DNA of 64,000 nucleotides, from the NCBI GenBank assembly GCA_900555635.1, contig USLU01000003.1, positions 97,749 through 161,748 on the forward strand, read 5' to 3'. Made by a program: the position numbers and the translations under genes. The DNA is from an uncultured Bacteroides sp. (GTDB lineage Bacteria; Bacteroidota; Bacteroidia; Bacteroidales; Bacteroidaceae). Every line of letters begins with the position of its first letter. Positions within the stretch are counted from its first letter, which is position 1. The notes under the pieces are model-generated. The model made no database searches and was not told the DNA's origin. It was given only the letters and a program-made list of their open reading frames with translations. Shown here piece by piece: positions 45,412 through 55,600 of the stretch.

Positions 45412-47280
45412 TTATTGCTGCCAGCCACCGGTTTGAGTCAGAACAAACCCCTTGTTCTTATAACTTGCGATGATACTGGAGCCAACAGGCGCCAGATAGT
45501 TCTTGTCCGTAAAGGTATTCCTTGCATCGGCATTGATAGGAATTGCATAGCCTACCATATCAGCCTGATTACTACCGTTCCACACCACCTTCGTTCCGTC
45601 TTCCTTCATAACAGCCATACCGGCTTCCTTATTGGCATCATCCAATTTTTCGGGAAATTCATTCGGCAGATTAACCCAAGAACCTAGCATTGTTTCAGGA
45701 TGTTTCTTGTTGTCCATGTAATCCAACTTAAACCAACGGCGAATATCATTCAGACGTTGTGTTTCGAAGGCGAATTCCATGCGCCGCTCACGACGAATTT
45801 CCCACATCAACGGGCTGACATCAGCATCGCGTGCCGGGTCATTAGCAATAGAAGCAATTTTCAAAGGAGCAGTTTTCTGTACACCACTGGCAATAGCTTC
45901 TTCATCCAACGGACGGTTACGAATAGCATTAATGGATTTATCCACGTCGTCCTGAGTTACGGCTGCACCTCCTAAAAATTCCGCCATGACTTCTTTTGCC
46001 TCAATCCAATTCAGCAAAATTTCCGAAAGACGGAGACAGGGAGCGTCGGTAACATTGACATTGCTTTCGTATTCGTCAGGACGATTGGCATTGTCGTTAT
46101 AATAAGTGGTTCCCTTGCGACTAATGTACTTATTCAGATAAATATAAGTAGATGAGTGTTTCCACGAGAAGTTCAAGAAGGAAGCTTCCAAACGGGAGTC
46201 ACGTGTTTTTATTAAGTCCTTCATGGCAAAGCTTCCGGCATTTTCCACATCGGATATTTGATAAGGTTTGCCGTCATTACAAATAAATGAGCGGAGCAGT
46301 GCCAGGTTGGCATTCGAACTTAAAGTTTCTTCGCCATTAGAATAGGAGGCTAAACAATGGGTTACCTTGCCTGCTTCATAATGACGATAGAAGATAACTT
46401 CCGGATGACCTGCCAGATTATCACTGGCAAAGATGGAACGAAACTCTCTTGAACAGCTCCACTTGTTGCTATTCATAATAAATTCAGAAGCTTCTAAACA
46501 GAGTTGCAAATATTTCTTTGCATTCTCATCACTCAAATTGGATTTCTCTTCCAGTGAATTGTCTTTGTGATAATGTTGCCAAGTTCCTTCAAACAACATA
46601 ATGTTGGAAGTTACAGCTGCTACTACATATCGATTGATATTCATGGAACCGTCGTTTATACGTACATTCTCCATAGCATACTTCAAATCGTCATAAATGG
46701 CATTTGCCACAGTGCTGCGCGGGTCTCTATCCTTGTACATGGAAGCCAAGTCGGTTTCATCTACGGGAGCATCCCAGTAAGGGACGTCTCCGAAAGTCAT
46801 CACAAGACGATAATATTCATAAGCACGGAAGAATCGAGCAATACCCATCCAATGTTTATAAGCTTCCTCAGAAAGATTACCTTTATGCAACTCTAAACGA
46901 TTAATAGCTATATTGGTTTTACGCACCCATGCAAAATCCCATTGACGACCACCATATTCAGCGCCGGCCCATGTATCCATATCGTACTTACCATTATTAT
47001 TGGGCACAACAGCCGTGAAATTAGTTTGTTTACCTGCATTGGCAAAATCGTCGCAGAATGTATAGCCTCTTACTGCCGTAAAATTTGTACCATACCCACT
47101 ATTATATCCTGTAAAGTAATAAGGATAATAGTAGTTAAAGTAGAGGCGAAATTGGTCTTCACTCGTCCAGTATTGATCGTCCGTGTATTTAGTTTCGCTA
47201 GGTCTGTCCAATACATCGGTGCAAGAAGCGAAAAGCCCCAGACATATGATAGAAAATACTGCTATAATATATTTTTTCAT
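45412..47280 (-). CDS. SusD/RagB-family lipoprotein (SusD2)
   Basis: This 622-aa protein has lipobox FASC (Cys20) then TDVLDRPSETKYTDDQYW. SusD hallmarks include GIARFFRAYEYYRLVMTFGDVPYWDAPV, LMWEIRRERRMEFAFETQRLNDIRRWFKL and a C-terminal TQTGGWQQ. It would act as surface binding partner of SusC2, whose gene ends 12 nt upstream. It is longer than SusD1, with extra loops. Substrate not visible. Confidence 0.94.
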   Translation of the reverse strand: MKKYIIAVFSIICLGLFASCTDVLDRPSETKYTDDQYWTSEDQFRLYFNYYYPYYFTGYNSGYGTNFTAVRGYTFCDDFANAGKQTNFTAVVPNNNGKYDMDTWAGAEYGGRQWDFAWVRKTNIAINRLELHKGNLSEEAYKHWMGIARFFRAYEYYRLVMTFGDVPYWDAPVDETDLASMYKDRDPRSTVANAIYDDLKYAMENVRINDGSMNINRYVVAAVTSNIMLFEGTWQHYHKDNSLEEKSNLSDENAKKYLQLCLEASEFIMNSNKWSCSREFRSIFASDNLAGHPEVIFYRHYEAGKVTHCLASYSNGEETLSSNANLALLRSFICNDGKPYQISDVENAGSFAMKDLIKTRDSRLEASFLNFSWKHSSTYIYLNKYISRKGTTYYNDNANRPDEYESNVNVTDAPCLRLSEILLNWIEAKEVMAEFLGGAAVTQDDVDKSINAIRNRPLDEEAIASGVQKTAPLKIASIANDPARDADVSPLMWEIRRERRMEFAFETQRLNDIRRWFKLDYMDNKKHPETMLGSWVNLPNEFPEKLDDANKEAGMAVMKEDGTKVVWNGSNQADMVGYAIPINADARNTFTDKNYLAPVGSSIIASYKNKGFVLTQTGGWQQ

Positions 47281-47292
47281 TGTTTCCTAAAT

Positions 47293-50200
47293 TTAGAAGG
47301 TTAATTGAATACCGATTGACATCGTACGGAAAGAAGGAGTACCGATACCTACACGGCCACCGGCATAATCGCTGGTGCTACTGTTAGTCAAATATTCGTA
47401 ATCCGCAGTTTTCAATACGGCAGCTTCGGGATCCACCGGGGTTCCATCCATATGATCCCATGTGAAAAGGTTCTCGCATGAAGCATAAATACGTGCTTTT
47501 TGGATGAAGGCTTTCTTGGTCCACTGAACGGGAAGCGTATAACCAATGGTGATATTCTTCAAACGCAAGTAGGACATATTCAATAAATAGCGATCCGAAT
47601 AGCACATATTGAACGAATTGGTTCCATTACCCATATTGACTGCACGTGGATAAAAAGCATCTGTGCGGTCTTCTCTCCAGTAGTCGGTACTAAATCGTTT
47701 GGCGATAGCGCCATCACCTGTATTGAAACCGGCAAGTGTCAATGAGGAAGACCCCCACATGTCGCATTTACCCACTCCTTGGAAGAAGAGCGAAAGGTCA
47801 ATACCTTTCCAGTCGGCACCCAAACGGAAACTATACTGATATCTTGGAGTAGAATTACCGATAACCACTTTGTCACCGTGATTGTCGATAGTGTTATCAC
47901 CGGCAGTGATTTCACCGTCACCATCAAGGTCTTTGTACATCACGTCACCCGGACCAAAGACAAGACTACCTGACTGTAAATACGCTTGATTGTGAGCGTT
48001 AGGATCTTTTAGCTTGTTGATTTCCACTCCTGCACCTTTGCCGGTAGTCACAGTTTCTTTGACTAAATTACCGTCGGCATCGTAAACAAAATCATCTTTC
48101 TGATAGAGACGTTCTACTTTGTATCCCCAAATGTCACCGTAACGTTTGCCTTTATAATTTTCACTCAAACCGTTCACGTTACCATAGTTGTCAATGATGG
48201 TTTTGAAGTCACTCAATGTGGCATTGGCTGTAATACGCAAGCCGTTTTTGAATTGATGGCTGTAGTCAATACCAATTTCCCAACCATCCGTATGCAAGTT
48301 ACCATAATTACCCTTCAAAGAGGATGTGCCGTAAGAGAATGTTAAATCTTGGTTTGGTACAATCATATTCTCTGTCTTACGGCGGAACCAGTCGAACGTA
48401 AAGCCCAGTTCACCATTCAAGAAACGAGCATCCAAACCGATGTCGAGTGTAGAGATATCCTGCCAAGTGATGTCACGAGCCACTGAAGTAGGTGTGCCTA
48501 CATAACTAAGTAAATTACCGTCTCCGCCAATCCAGCTAACAGTAGAACCGGAAGAAAGAGTAGATACATAGAGTGAATTAGGTATAGATTGGTCACCGAT
48601 TTTGCCCCAAGAACCACGTAACTTCAAAGCTGATACAGCTTCCTTGATAGGCTCCATGAAAGCTTCCTCACTAACACGCCATCCTGCGGAGAACGAAGGA
48701 TACCAACGCCAGCGCTGGTCGGCACCGAATACCGAAGTACCATCATAACGAAGATTGGCTTCTAATAAATATCTGCCTGCATAGTCATAATTGATACGAC
48801 CGAAATAGCCTAATTGGGCATTCCAATCCTTGTTGCCCCATACATACTGATCGCCGGTAGCAAAGTTAAACTGAGGATTTTCCACGTCGTTCACTTGTTT
48901 TCTACGAGCTTGGCTATACTCCATATCGTAGGTTACACGGTTCATACCGAGCATGAACTTTAGGTTATTGTCTTTCAAAAAGTTCAGTTCATAGGTAGTA
49001 TAAACGTTGATTGTGTTGCGCATTGAATTTTCAGTATAGCGATCCAGTTGGTCAACACCTGAACCGATGCCAGTATAGGTGCTCATCACTAAATCGTAAG
49101 CCGGCATATCTTTACCATAGTAATTCACCATTACAGGTTTACCATTAGCGTCCAAACGCGGTGTTGCACCACCCCAAGTATCGGCAGCTGTGAAACGGGT
49201 ACCAGGACGTAACCAAATATATTCCTGATTGGCATGTGAATAGTCAAAATCCGCAGTCCATCCCTTTAAAATATTCAGATGAATTCCCATATTGATATTG
49301 GTATAATTATGAGTCATCTTAGCGGTATTTGATTGACTGAATTCAGAAGCCGGACTACGTAACTCTTGACCATTTTCGTCATTGCCCATCGGATATATGT
49401 CACTCCAACGGTAGCAATAGTACCAAGGGTCAAAAACACCTGTAGAATTGTAAGGGTAGCTCTTTTCTCGTTTCGAGTAGATAGCACCTGCTTTCAGGGT
49501 AACCCATTTATTGAGTTCGGTAGTCAGATTGATGGATGCATTATAACGCTTAAAGTTGTCTTCTTTGGCGGCTTTACTCATACCGTCTTGATCCAAATAA
49601 CCCAAACCGATATTGAAAGTCGTTTTTCCACTCTTACCATTTACGGAAAGATTGTGAGTCTGAGCCACAGCTACGTCCTTTATCATATAATCGTACGGAT
49701 CATAATGGCGTACACCGATTTTACGACCGTTGGAGTCAAGATACCAGTCGCGTCCATAGACTACTGGATCATTCTTACCAACATTTCCACTATAGAGTTT
49801 CTCCCACTCTTTGGAGCGCTCAATGCCTTCACGAGTAATATAGAAAAAGGCACCAGCCAGTGTACCGCCGGTACGTTCGGCCGCATCCATAATATACTCC
49901 ATACCACTGATACCACCTACGTTGCTATCCTTGGCAACAGTCTGGAAAGCAACGTTTCCGGAGTAATTGACAGAAACTTTGTCAGTCTTAGCACCTTTTT
50001 TGGTTGTAATCAAGATCACACCAAATGCTGCCTTTGAACCATAAATTGAAGATGCGGCTGCATCTTTTAATATGGAGATGGACTCAATATCGTCAGGGTT
50101 TACCAGGCTAATACTGGGTATTTCTACGTTATCCATCAAGATAAGCGGTTTAGAGTTACCTTCCAATGAAGCTACTGCACCACGAATTTTAATATTAGGA

Positions 50201-50757
50201 TCTGTACCAACTTCAGAACTAGGAATAGTTATAGTTAGCCCCGGAGTAGAACCTTGTAGTCCACGACCTACATCTGCAATGGGACGGCTGTCTAGGGTTT
50301 TGTTTACATCGACCGTAGAAACGGCACCAGTTAAATTTGTTTTCTTTTGTGAACCATAGCCTACTACAACTACTTCTGATAACATTTCGCTATCTTCTTT
50401 CAAAACAACTCTCATTGTTTTGGCTGCTTTTACTTCTAGTGTCTGATAACCTACATAAGATATTTTAAGTGTAGCTCCCGGCTTTACTTTTAATGTGAAT
50501 TTACCGTCAAGGTCAGTAATTCCACCATTGGTTGTACCGTTTTCCACTATACTGGCACCAATAATGGGTTCACCTGTAGCATCTACAACCAAACCTTTAA
50601 CGGTCATTGACTGTAATTGTTCTGTAGTTTCCGAAATGCTACCCGAAGTCGTTTGAGTAGCCATCACATTACCGCTACTTATTAACAGTGAACTTATTAC
50701 CACTGCCATGAGGAATTTGTTATGTGTTAATCCTCGTCTTTTGCGTTCTTCATTCAT
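47293..50757 (-). CDS. SusC/RagA-family TonB-dependent transporter (SusC2)
   Basis: This 1154-aa protein has N-terminus MNEERKRRGLTHNKFLMAVV, near-identical in design to SusC1 and SusC3. A CarboxypepD_reg-like domain (about 50-125), EVVVVGYGSQKK, a plug domain and a barrel ending GIQLTF follow. It is the outer-membrane import channel paired with SusD2. It is divergently oriented to the second kinase gene (51322) and to susC3. Confidence 0.95.
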   Translation of the reverse strand: MNEERKRRGLTHNKFLMAVVISSLLISSGNVMATQTTSGSISETTEQLQSMTVKGLVVDATGEPIIGASIVENGTTNGGITDLDGKFTLKVKPGATLKISYVGYQTLEVKAAKTMRVVLKEDSEMLSEVVVVGYGSQKKTNLTGAVSTVDVNKTLDSRPIADVGRGLQGSTPGLTITIPSSEVGTDPNIKIRGAVASLEGNSKPLILMDNVEIPSISLVNPDDIESISILKDAAASSIYGSKAAFGVILITTKKGAKTDKVSVNYSGNVAFQTVAKDSNVGGISGMEYIMDAAERTGGTLAGAFFYITREGIERSKEWEKLYSGNVGKNDPVVYGRDWYLDSNGRKIGVRHYDPYDYMIKDVAVAQTHNLSVNGKSGKTTFNIGLGYLDQDGMSKAAKEDNFKRYNASINLTTELNKWVTLKAGAIYSKREKSYPYNSTGVFDPWYYCYRWSDIYPMGNDENGQELRSPASEFSQSNTAKMTHNYTNINMGIHLNILKGWTADFDYSHANQEYIWLRPGTRFTAADTWGGATPRLDANGKPVMVNYYGKDMPAYDLVMSTYTGIGSGVDQLDRYTENSMRNTINVYTTYELNFLKDNNLKFMLGMNRVTYDMEYSQARRKQVNDVENPQFNFATGDQYVWGNKDWNAQLGYFGRINYDYAGRYLLEANLRYDGTSVFGADQRWRWYPSFSAGWRVSEEAFMEPIKEAVSALKLRGSWGKIGDQSIPNSLYVSTLSSGSTVSWIGGDGNLLSYVGTPTSVARDITWQDISTLDIGLDARFLNGELGFTFDWFRRKTENMIVPNQDLTFSYGTSSLKGNYGNLHTDGWEIGIDYSHQFKNGLRITANATLSDFKTIIDNYGNVNGLSENYKGKRYGDIWGYKVERLYQKDDFVYDADGNLVKETVTTGKGAGVEINKLKDPNAHNQAYLQSGSLVFGPGDVMYKDLDGDGEITAGDNTIDNHGDKVVIGNSTPRYQYSFRLGADWKGIDLSLFFQGVGKCDMWGSSSLTLAGFNTGDGAIAKRFSTDYWREDRTDAFYPRAVNMGNGTNSFNMCYSDRYLLNMSYLRLKNITIGYTLPVQWTKKAFIQKARIYASCENLFTWDHMDGTPVDPEAAVLKTADYEYLTNSSTSDYAGGRVGIGTPSFRTMSIGIQLTF

Positions 50758-50866
50758 AAACGATTGATGATTTTGATGTTAATTAAATAGGTTTCTCTAA
50801 AATCAGGATAGGAGGAATAGTTAAACTGAAATGGTTGTAACTATTTCATATTAATGCTGTTTTTCA

Positions 50867-50951
50867 CCATAGGCATTCTCTTTATTTAAAGGTTTGTAAC
50901 TTTATATATTATCTCTATTTTACTTCTAACTGCCAGTTCTCGTGGAACTTG
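50867..50951 (-). promoter_or_regulatory. Conserved SusC leader with inverted repeat, copy 2
   Basis: In the sense direction it reads AGTTCCACGAGAACTGG, then AGAGATAATATATAAAG, ACAAACCTTTAAATA and ATGCCTATGG, ending about 109 nt before the susC2 ATG. The inverted repeat is at 50936..50950. Upstream (50952..51288) is AT-rich with no clear promoter that I can call; the nearest is an imperfect TA-N3-TTTG on the minus strand near 51112. Confidence 0.7.
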
Positions 50952-51288
50952 TTGTCAGCTATTCTATGTATATTGAAATAGTTTAGTTCTACTAGAATGT
51001 ATAAGGAGAGCCCATATAATGAAAAGACTTTCAAAATATGATTGATACATTTACAACTGAGAAAGTTAAGTTTAAATTATAAATGACAAATTTGGCATAT
51101 GAATTAGCAATCAAATTCTATTTAGAGTTTAGTGCTCATTATATATTGCAAGGAAATGAAGTAAAATATTGGTTTGATAGAACCTAGGTATTATTAAAGA
51201 GGAAAAATAATGAGTGATGATTGAATGTAAACTCAGAGTACAAAGAACTTTTTTTGCCATTAGTTCTTGCAAAGATTAAAAAAAGCTA

Positions 51289-51296
51289 TATATTTG
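51289..51296 (+). promoter_or_regulatory. Promoter -7 element for the second kinase gene
   Basis: TATATTTG matches TAnnTTTG and ends 25 nt before the kinase ATG. Confidence 0.55.
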
Positions 51297-51321
51297 TATT
51301 CAATTCTAAATCCAACTACTT

Positions 51322-52170
51322 ATGAAACTAATAGCAGAAAGTGGGTCTACAAGAACTGAATGGGCTTTGGTTGAAGATAATCACCTCATACAACGTGTTT
51401 TCACCGAGGGATTGAATCCTTTCTTTCAAACAAGAAGAGAGATAAGCCGAAGTGTGCGATTAGGCCTCCCTGAAATATTCTTCAAAAAGAAACTGGAGCA
51501 AGTGTACTATTATGGTGCTGGCTGTACCTCACATGAGAAAAAGAATATATTAGGAGCTTCATTAGTAGCCCAGTTTAAAACTCCCATACAAGTAGAAAGT
51601 GATCTACTTGCGGCTGCTCGCGGTTTGTTTAAATGTGAAGCCGGTATTGCATGTATTTTGGGAACCGGCTCTAATTCATGCTTTTATGACGGGAAGATTG
51701 TAGTAAAGAATGTAAAAGCCGGCGGTTATATTTTAGGTGATGAAGGCAGTGGCGCAGTAATGGGAAAATACTTCTTGTCAGATGTATTGAAAGGGCTGGC
51801 TCCCAAGGATGTTATGGCTGACTTTTATGAAAAGTTCCGCATTAGTCCTAATGAGGTAATGGAGTCTGTTTACAATCGTCCGTTCCCCAATCGTTTCTTA
51901 TCTACAATTTCATACTTCTTGGCTGATTATATGAATGACGATTATGTATATGAGCTGATAACTAGTAATTTAAGAAGCTTTTTCACTAGAAATATATGCC
52001 AATACGATTACAAGAGCTATCCTATACGCTTTGTTGGCTCATTAGCATATAGCTATTCAGATGTCTTAAGAGATGTTGCTCATGAGTTTGGGATAGAATT
52101 GGAAGTTATAGAAGAAACTCCAATGAGTGGATTGATTGAATTTCATTCATTGAATATTGAAGAACCTTAA
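51322..52170 (+). CDS. BadF/BadG-family amino-sugar kinase, second copy
   Basis: This 282-aa paralog of the murQ-linked kinase at 12901..13761 is similar along its whole length: ESGSTRTEW at the phosphate-1 loop, YYYGAGC, DLLAAARGL, ACILGTGSNSCFYDGK, GDEGSGAVMGK, NRPFPNRFLSTIS and QYDYKSY. It would phosphorylate an amino sugar such as GlcNAc or MurNAc in the cytoplasm. It lies alone between the divergent susC2 and susC3, linking these import systems to amino-sugar use. The charged N-terminal third differs most from the paralog. Confidence 0.87.
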   Translation: MKLIAESGSTRTEWALVEDNHLIQRVFTEGLNPFFQTRREISRSVRLGLPEIFFKKKLEQVYYYGAGCTSHEKKNILGASLVAQFKTPIQVESDLLAAARGLFKCEAGIACILGTGSNSCFYDGKIVVKNVKAGGYILGDEGSGAVMGKYFLSDVLKGLAPKDVMADFYEKFRISPNEVMESVYNRPFPNRFLSTISYFLADYMNDDYVYELITSNLRSFFTRNICQYDYKSYPIRFVGSLAYSYSDVLRDVAHEFGIELEVIEETPMSGLIEFHSLNIEEP

Positions 52171-52204
52171 ACTCGCCTATATTATAAGGTATAAAATACT
52201 CAAA

Positions 52205-52278
52205 TTTGCAAAACAATAAATATAAAGTTAAAAATATGCAAATGAGTGTTCATGATATTAAATAATAATATATCTTTG
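52205..52278 (+). promoter_or_regulatory. Conserved 74-bp promoter block, copy 3 (susC3)
   Basis: It runs from TTTGCAAAAC through GCAAATGAGTGTTCATG and ATATTAAATA to the -7 TATCTTTG (52271..52278). It aligns gap-free with the blocks before namZ2 and the phosphatase gene. The predicted start near 52285 gives susC3 a leader of about 340 nt that includes the conserved hairpin at 52420. No other feature is seen in 52279..52419. Confidence 0.8.
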
Positions 52279-52419
52279 CTAAGTCGGAACAAGCGAAAGA
52301 TATTCTCTTGGTTTTGACGCCTTTGTTAATAACAAACTTTATCTCTTAAAATCGCTTACAAAGTTAGGTAATACGAAGTTAAGTAATTAGAATATATTTA
52401 ATTTTAGTCAATACGTACT

Positions 52420-52520
52420 AAGTTCCACGAGAACTTGGTAAATGCAAGAAATGAAGAGATATAATATATAAAGAGATATAATATATGAAGTTATGAACCT
52501 TTAAATAGAGATACGCCTAT
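52420..52520 (+). promoter_or_regulatory. Conserved SusC leader with inverted repeat, copy 3
   Basis: AAGTTC-CACGA-GAACTT (52420..52436) is followed by GGTAAATGCAAGAAATGA, GAGATATAATATA (twice, an internal duplication relative to copy 1), ATGAACCTTTAAATA and CGCCTATGAG, ending about 105 nt before the susC3 ATG. Because the promoter block lies upstream, this element should be transcribed. Confidence 0.72.
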
Positions 52521-52625
52521 GAGAAATTGAGAAACATTTGGAAAAACAATAATTTTCTGATTTATTATTCCCCCTTACCCTAATTTTGAGAAACTATTTT
52601 AATTTAATAAAATCATCAATCACTT

Positions 52626-55600
52626 ATGAATGAAGATCGTAAAAGACGAGGATTGGTTAATAGCAAACTCCTCACTGCGGTAGCAATCAGTGCGCTGTTT
52701 TTAGGTAGTGGTAGTGTGATGGCTACACAAACAATCTCTGCCGGCTCGCATGGAGTATTGGAGCAGATGCAAACTATTTCTGCGACCGTTACAGTTGTAG
52801 ATACTAAAGATGAACCAATTATTGGTGCTAATGTCATTGAGAAAGGCACCACTAATGGTGGTATTACTGACTTGGATGGAAAATTTAAAATGAACGTGAA
52901 GCCGGGAGCTACGATACAAGTTTCTTTTGTGGGCTATACAACTCAAGAAGTAAAAGCGGCTCCTACTTTGAGAGTTATCTTGAAGGATGATACTGAATTA
53001 CTTGATGAAGTTGTAGTTGTAGGTTATGGTTCACAGAAGAAAGTGAACTTGACTGGTGCTGTAGCTTCTGTAGACGTTAATAAAACTATTGATAGCCGCC
53101 CTATTACCGATATTGGACGTGCCCTTCAAGGAGCGGTGCCGGGATTAACTGTTACGACAAACTCCGGTGAAATAGGTGGAGCACCTACTATTAAAATTCG
53201 TGGTAGTATAGGGTCTCCAAATGGTGATGCCAAACCATTGATTCTTGTGGATAACGTAGAAGTGACTGATATTTCTATGGTAAATCCGGATGACATTGAA
53301 AATATTTCTGTATTGAAAGATGCTGCTTCGGCTTCTATTTATGGTGCACGTGGTGCATTCGGGGTATTATTGATTACAACTAAATCGAAGACTAAGCACG
53401 AACGCCTCTCTGTAAAATATACCAATAACTTTGCTTGGCGAACACCGACCAAAACACCCGAGCAACTTCCCGGATGGGAGCAAGCTGACATCAACTTGAA
53501 AGGTGTGATTAACCAAACAAAAGGTGCTACTGCTTTTTACAATGTAGTAGGTAACATGCGTGTAGATGCAACTCACGTACAAAAGATGAAGGATTATTGG
53601 GAGAAGTACGGATATGGCGATCAGTTTGGTCGTGAAATGGAAGAAGGACGTGATTTCGAGTTCCGAGATGGTGGTATGTTTTTCATACGTACTTGGGACT
53701 GGTATGATGAATATATCAAAGATTGGTCTCCACAGCAGAATCATAGCCTTTCTATCAATGGTGGTAATGGAAAAACCAACTATAATGTCGCTTTGGGCTA
53801 TTTTTCTCAAGATGGTATGATGAAAATAAACTCAGACGATTACAAGCGTTACAATGCGAACGTTTCATTGAATTCCGAACTGAACAAATATGTGTCTGTA
53901 CGTACCGGGTTGATGTTTACCCGCTCTGATTATGACAAACCGTTTAATTATGCCAGCGATCTCTATGACCAGATGTATTATTTGTATCGTTGGCAACCGA
54001 TGATGCCATATGGTACTTACGAAGGAAAAGAATTCCGTAGCGCCTTAACTGATTTGAAAACGGCTCCTACTATCACGAAAGAACGTGAATATCTCCGTTT
54101 GACCGGTGGGGTTACAGTGAAACCTATTAAAGATTTGACCATTGATGTGGATTTGTCTTATAGCTCGGTCGAAACTCGATTGAAAAAGTATGGAACACCT
54201 AGTTTAACAAGTGGATATAATATCTTCTCTGCACAATCCTCTCTTGATGCTTTGCGTGGTTCATATGGTAATTATAACTCAATCGGTACTTACGATTATG
54301 TTCGGCAAGAAACCGGACGTACTGAAAATTTAACGGCTAACTTTATCGCCACGTATTCCAAGCGTTGGGAGGATCATGATTTCAAGGTGATGGGTGGATC
54401 TAACTTAGAGAAAAGCGAATATAAATATTACTGGGCTCAACGCAAGGGGCTGCTTGATCCTAGAAAGCCGGAATTGAATATGGCTACGGGTGAACAGACA
54501 ACAAGTTCAGAACACACATGGTGGTCTGTTGCCGGTTTCTTCGGTCGTATCAACTATTCATTTAAAGACCGCTATATGTTGGAATTTAATGGGCGTTATG
54601 ACGGTTCTTCCCGTTTCCCTTCCGGACAACGTTTTGGCTTCTTCCCCTCTATGTCTGCCGGTTATCGTATTTCTGAAGAAGCATTTATGGAGTCCTTGAA
54701 GCCTTATTTAAGCACGCTGAAGTTACGTGGCTCTTGGGGTATGATTGGTAATCAGGATGTAGGCACTGATCGTTATATCTCTACTTTGTCAACCGCTACT
54801 GATAGTTGGATTATCGATGGAAAAAAGGTTTCATCTACAGGGAAACCGACTATAGTGTCTTCTGAACTAACTTGGGAAAAGGTTACTACAATTGATTTGG
54901 GTTTAGACGCTCGTTTCTTCAATGATGCGTTGGGAGTAACATTCGACTGGTATAACCGTAAGACCAGTGACATCTTGACTACAGCTAACTTACCGCAAAC
55001 GTTAGGTGCTGTCGCTCCGTTTGAAAATATGGGTGCTATCCAAACTAAAGGATGGGAAATAGCTGTTGACTATCGCCATACGTTCAAGAATGGTTTGCAT
55101 TTTGGTGTGACTGCTTCTATTGCTGATGACAAAACTGAAGTTACCAAATGGACACACAATACCAAATTACCCTCCTATGGTGCTACCGGTTGGTGGAGTA
55201 CTGATGCTTATAAAGAAGGTATGATCTTAGGTGATATATGGGGATTGCAGTTCGATCGTTTCTTAACCGAGGCGGACTTTAATGCAGACGGTTCTATGAA
55301 AGAAGGTTTGCCGGATCAAACACAGGTATTCCCTGCTGGTTATGAGTTTGCACCCGGTGACGTGCTTTACAAAGATATTGATGGAGATGGTAAGATTAAG
55401 AGACAGTCAAACATAGATGAAAAAGGTGATTTAAGTGTGATTGGTAATGCCTTGCCGCGTATGCAATTTGGTTTGAATCTGGATGCTTCTTATAAGGGAT
55501 TTGATTTTAGTGCATTCTTCCAAGGAGTAGCAAATAGAAAATTGTGGGCTGCGGGTAATCAGGTGTTGCCGGGATTCACTACTGGTGAACCATTCTATAA

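Noticed and set aside
51083..51187. 34-codon reading frame between susC2 and the second kinase (MTNLAYELAIKFYLEF start)
   Set aside because: Too short, no ribosome-binding or promoter signal, and no family I can recognise; it could be a gene remnant but cannot be supported.
39480..52436. The AGTTC-N5-GAACT repeats as tyrosine-recombinase crossover sites
   Set aside because: The arms are only 5-6 bp, the spacer is 5 bp, and the CCGTTAC-N7-GTAACGG site used by the window's own recombinase is different; an operator or RNA hairpin is simpler.
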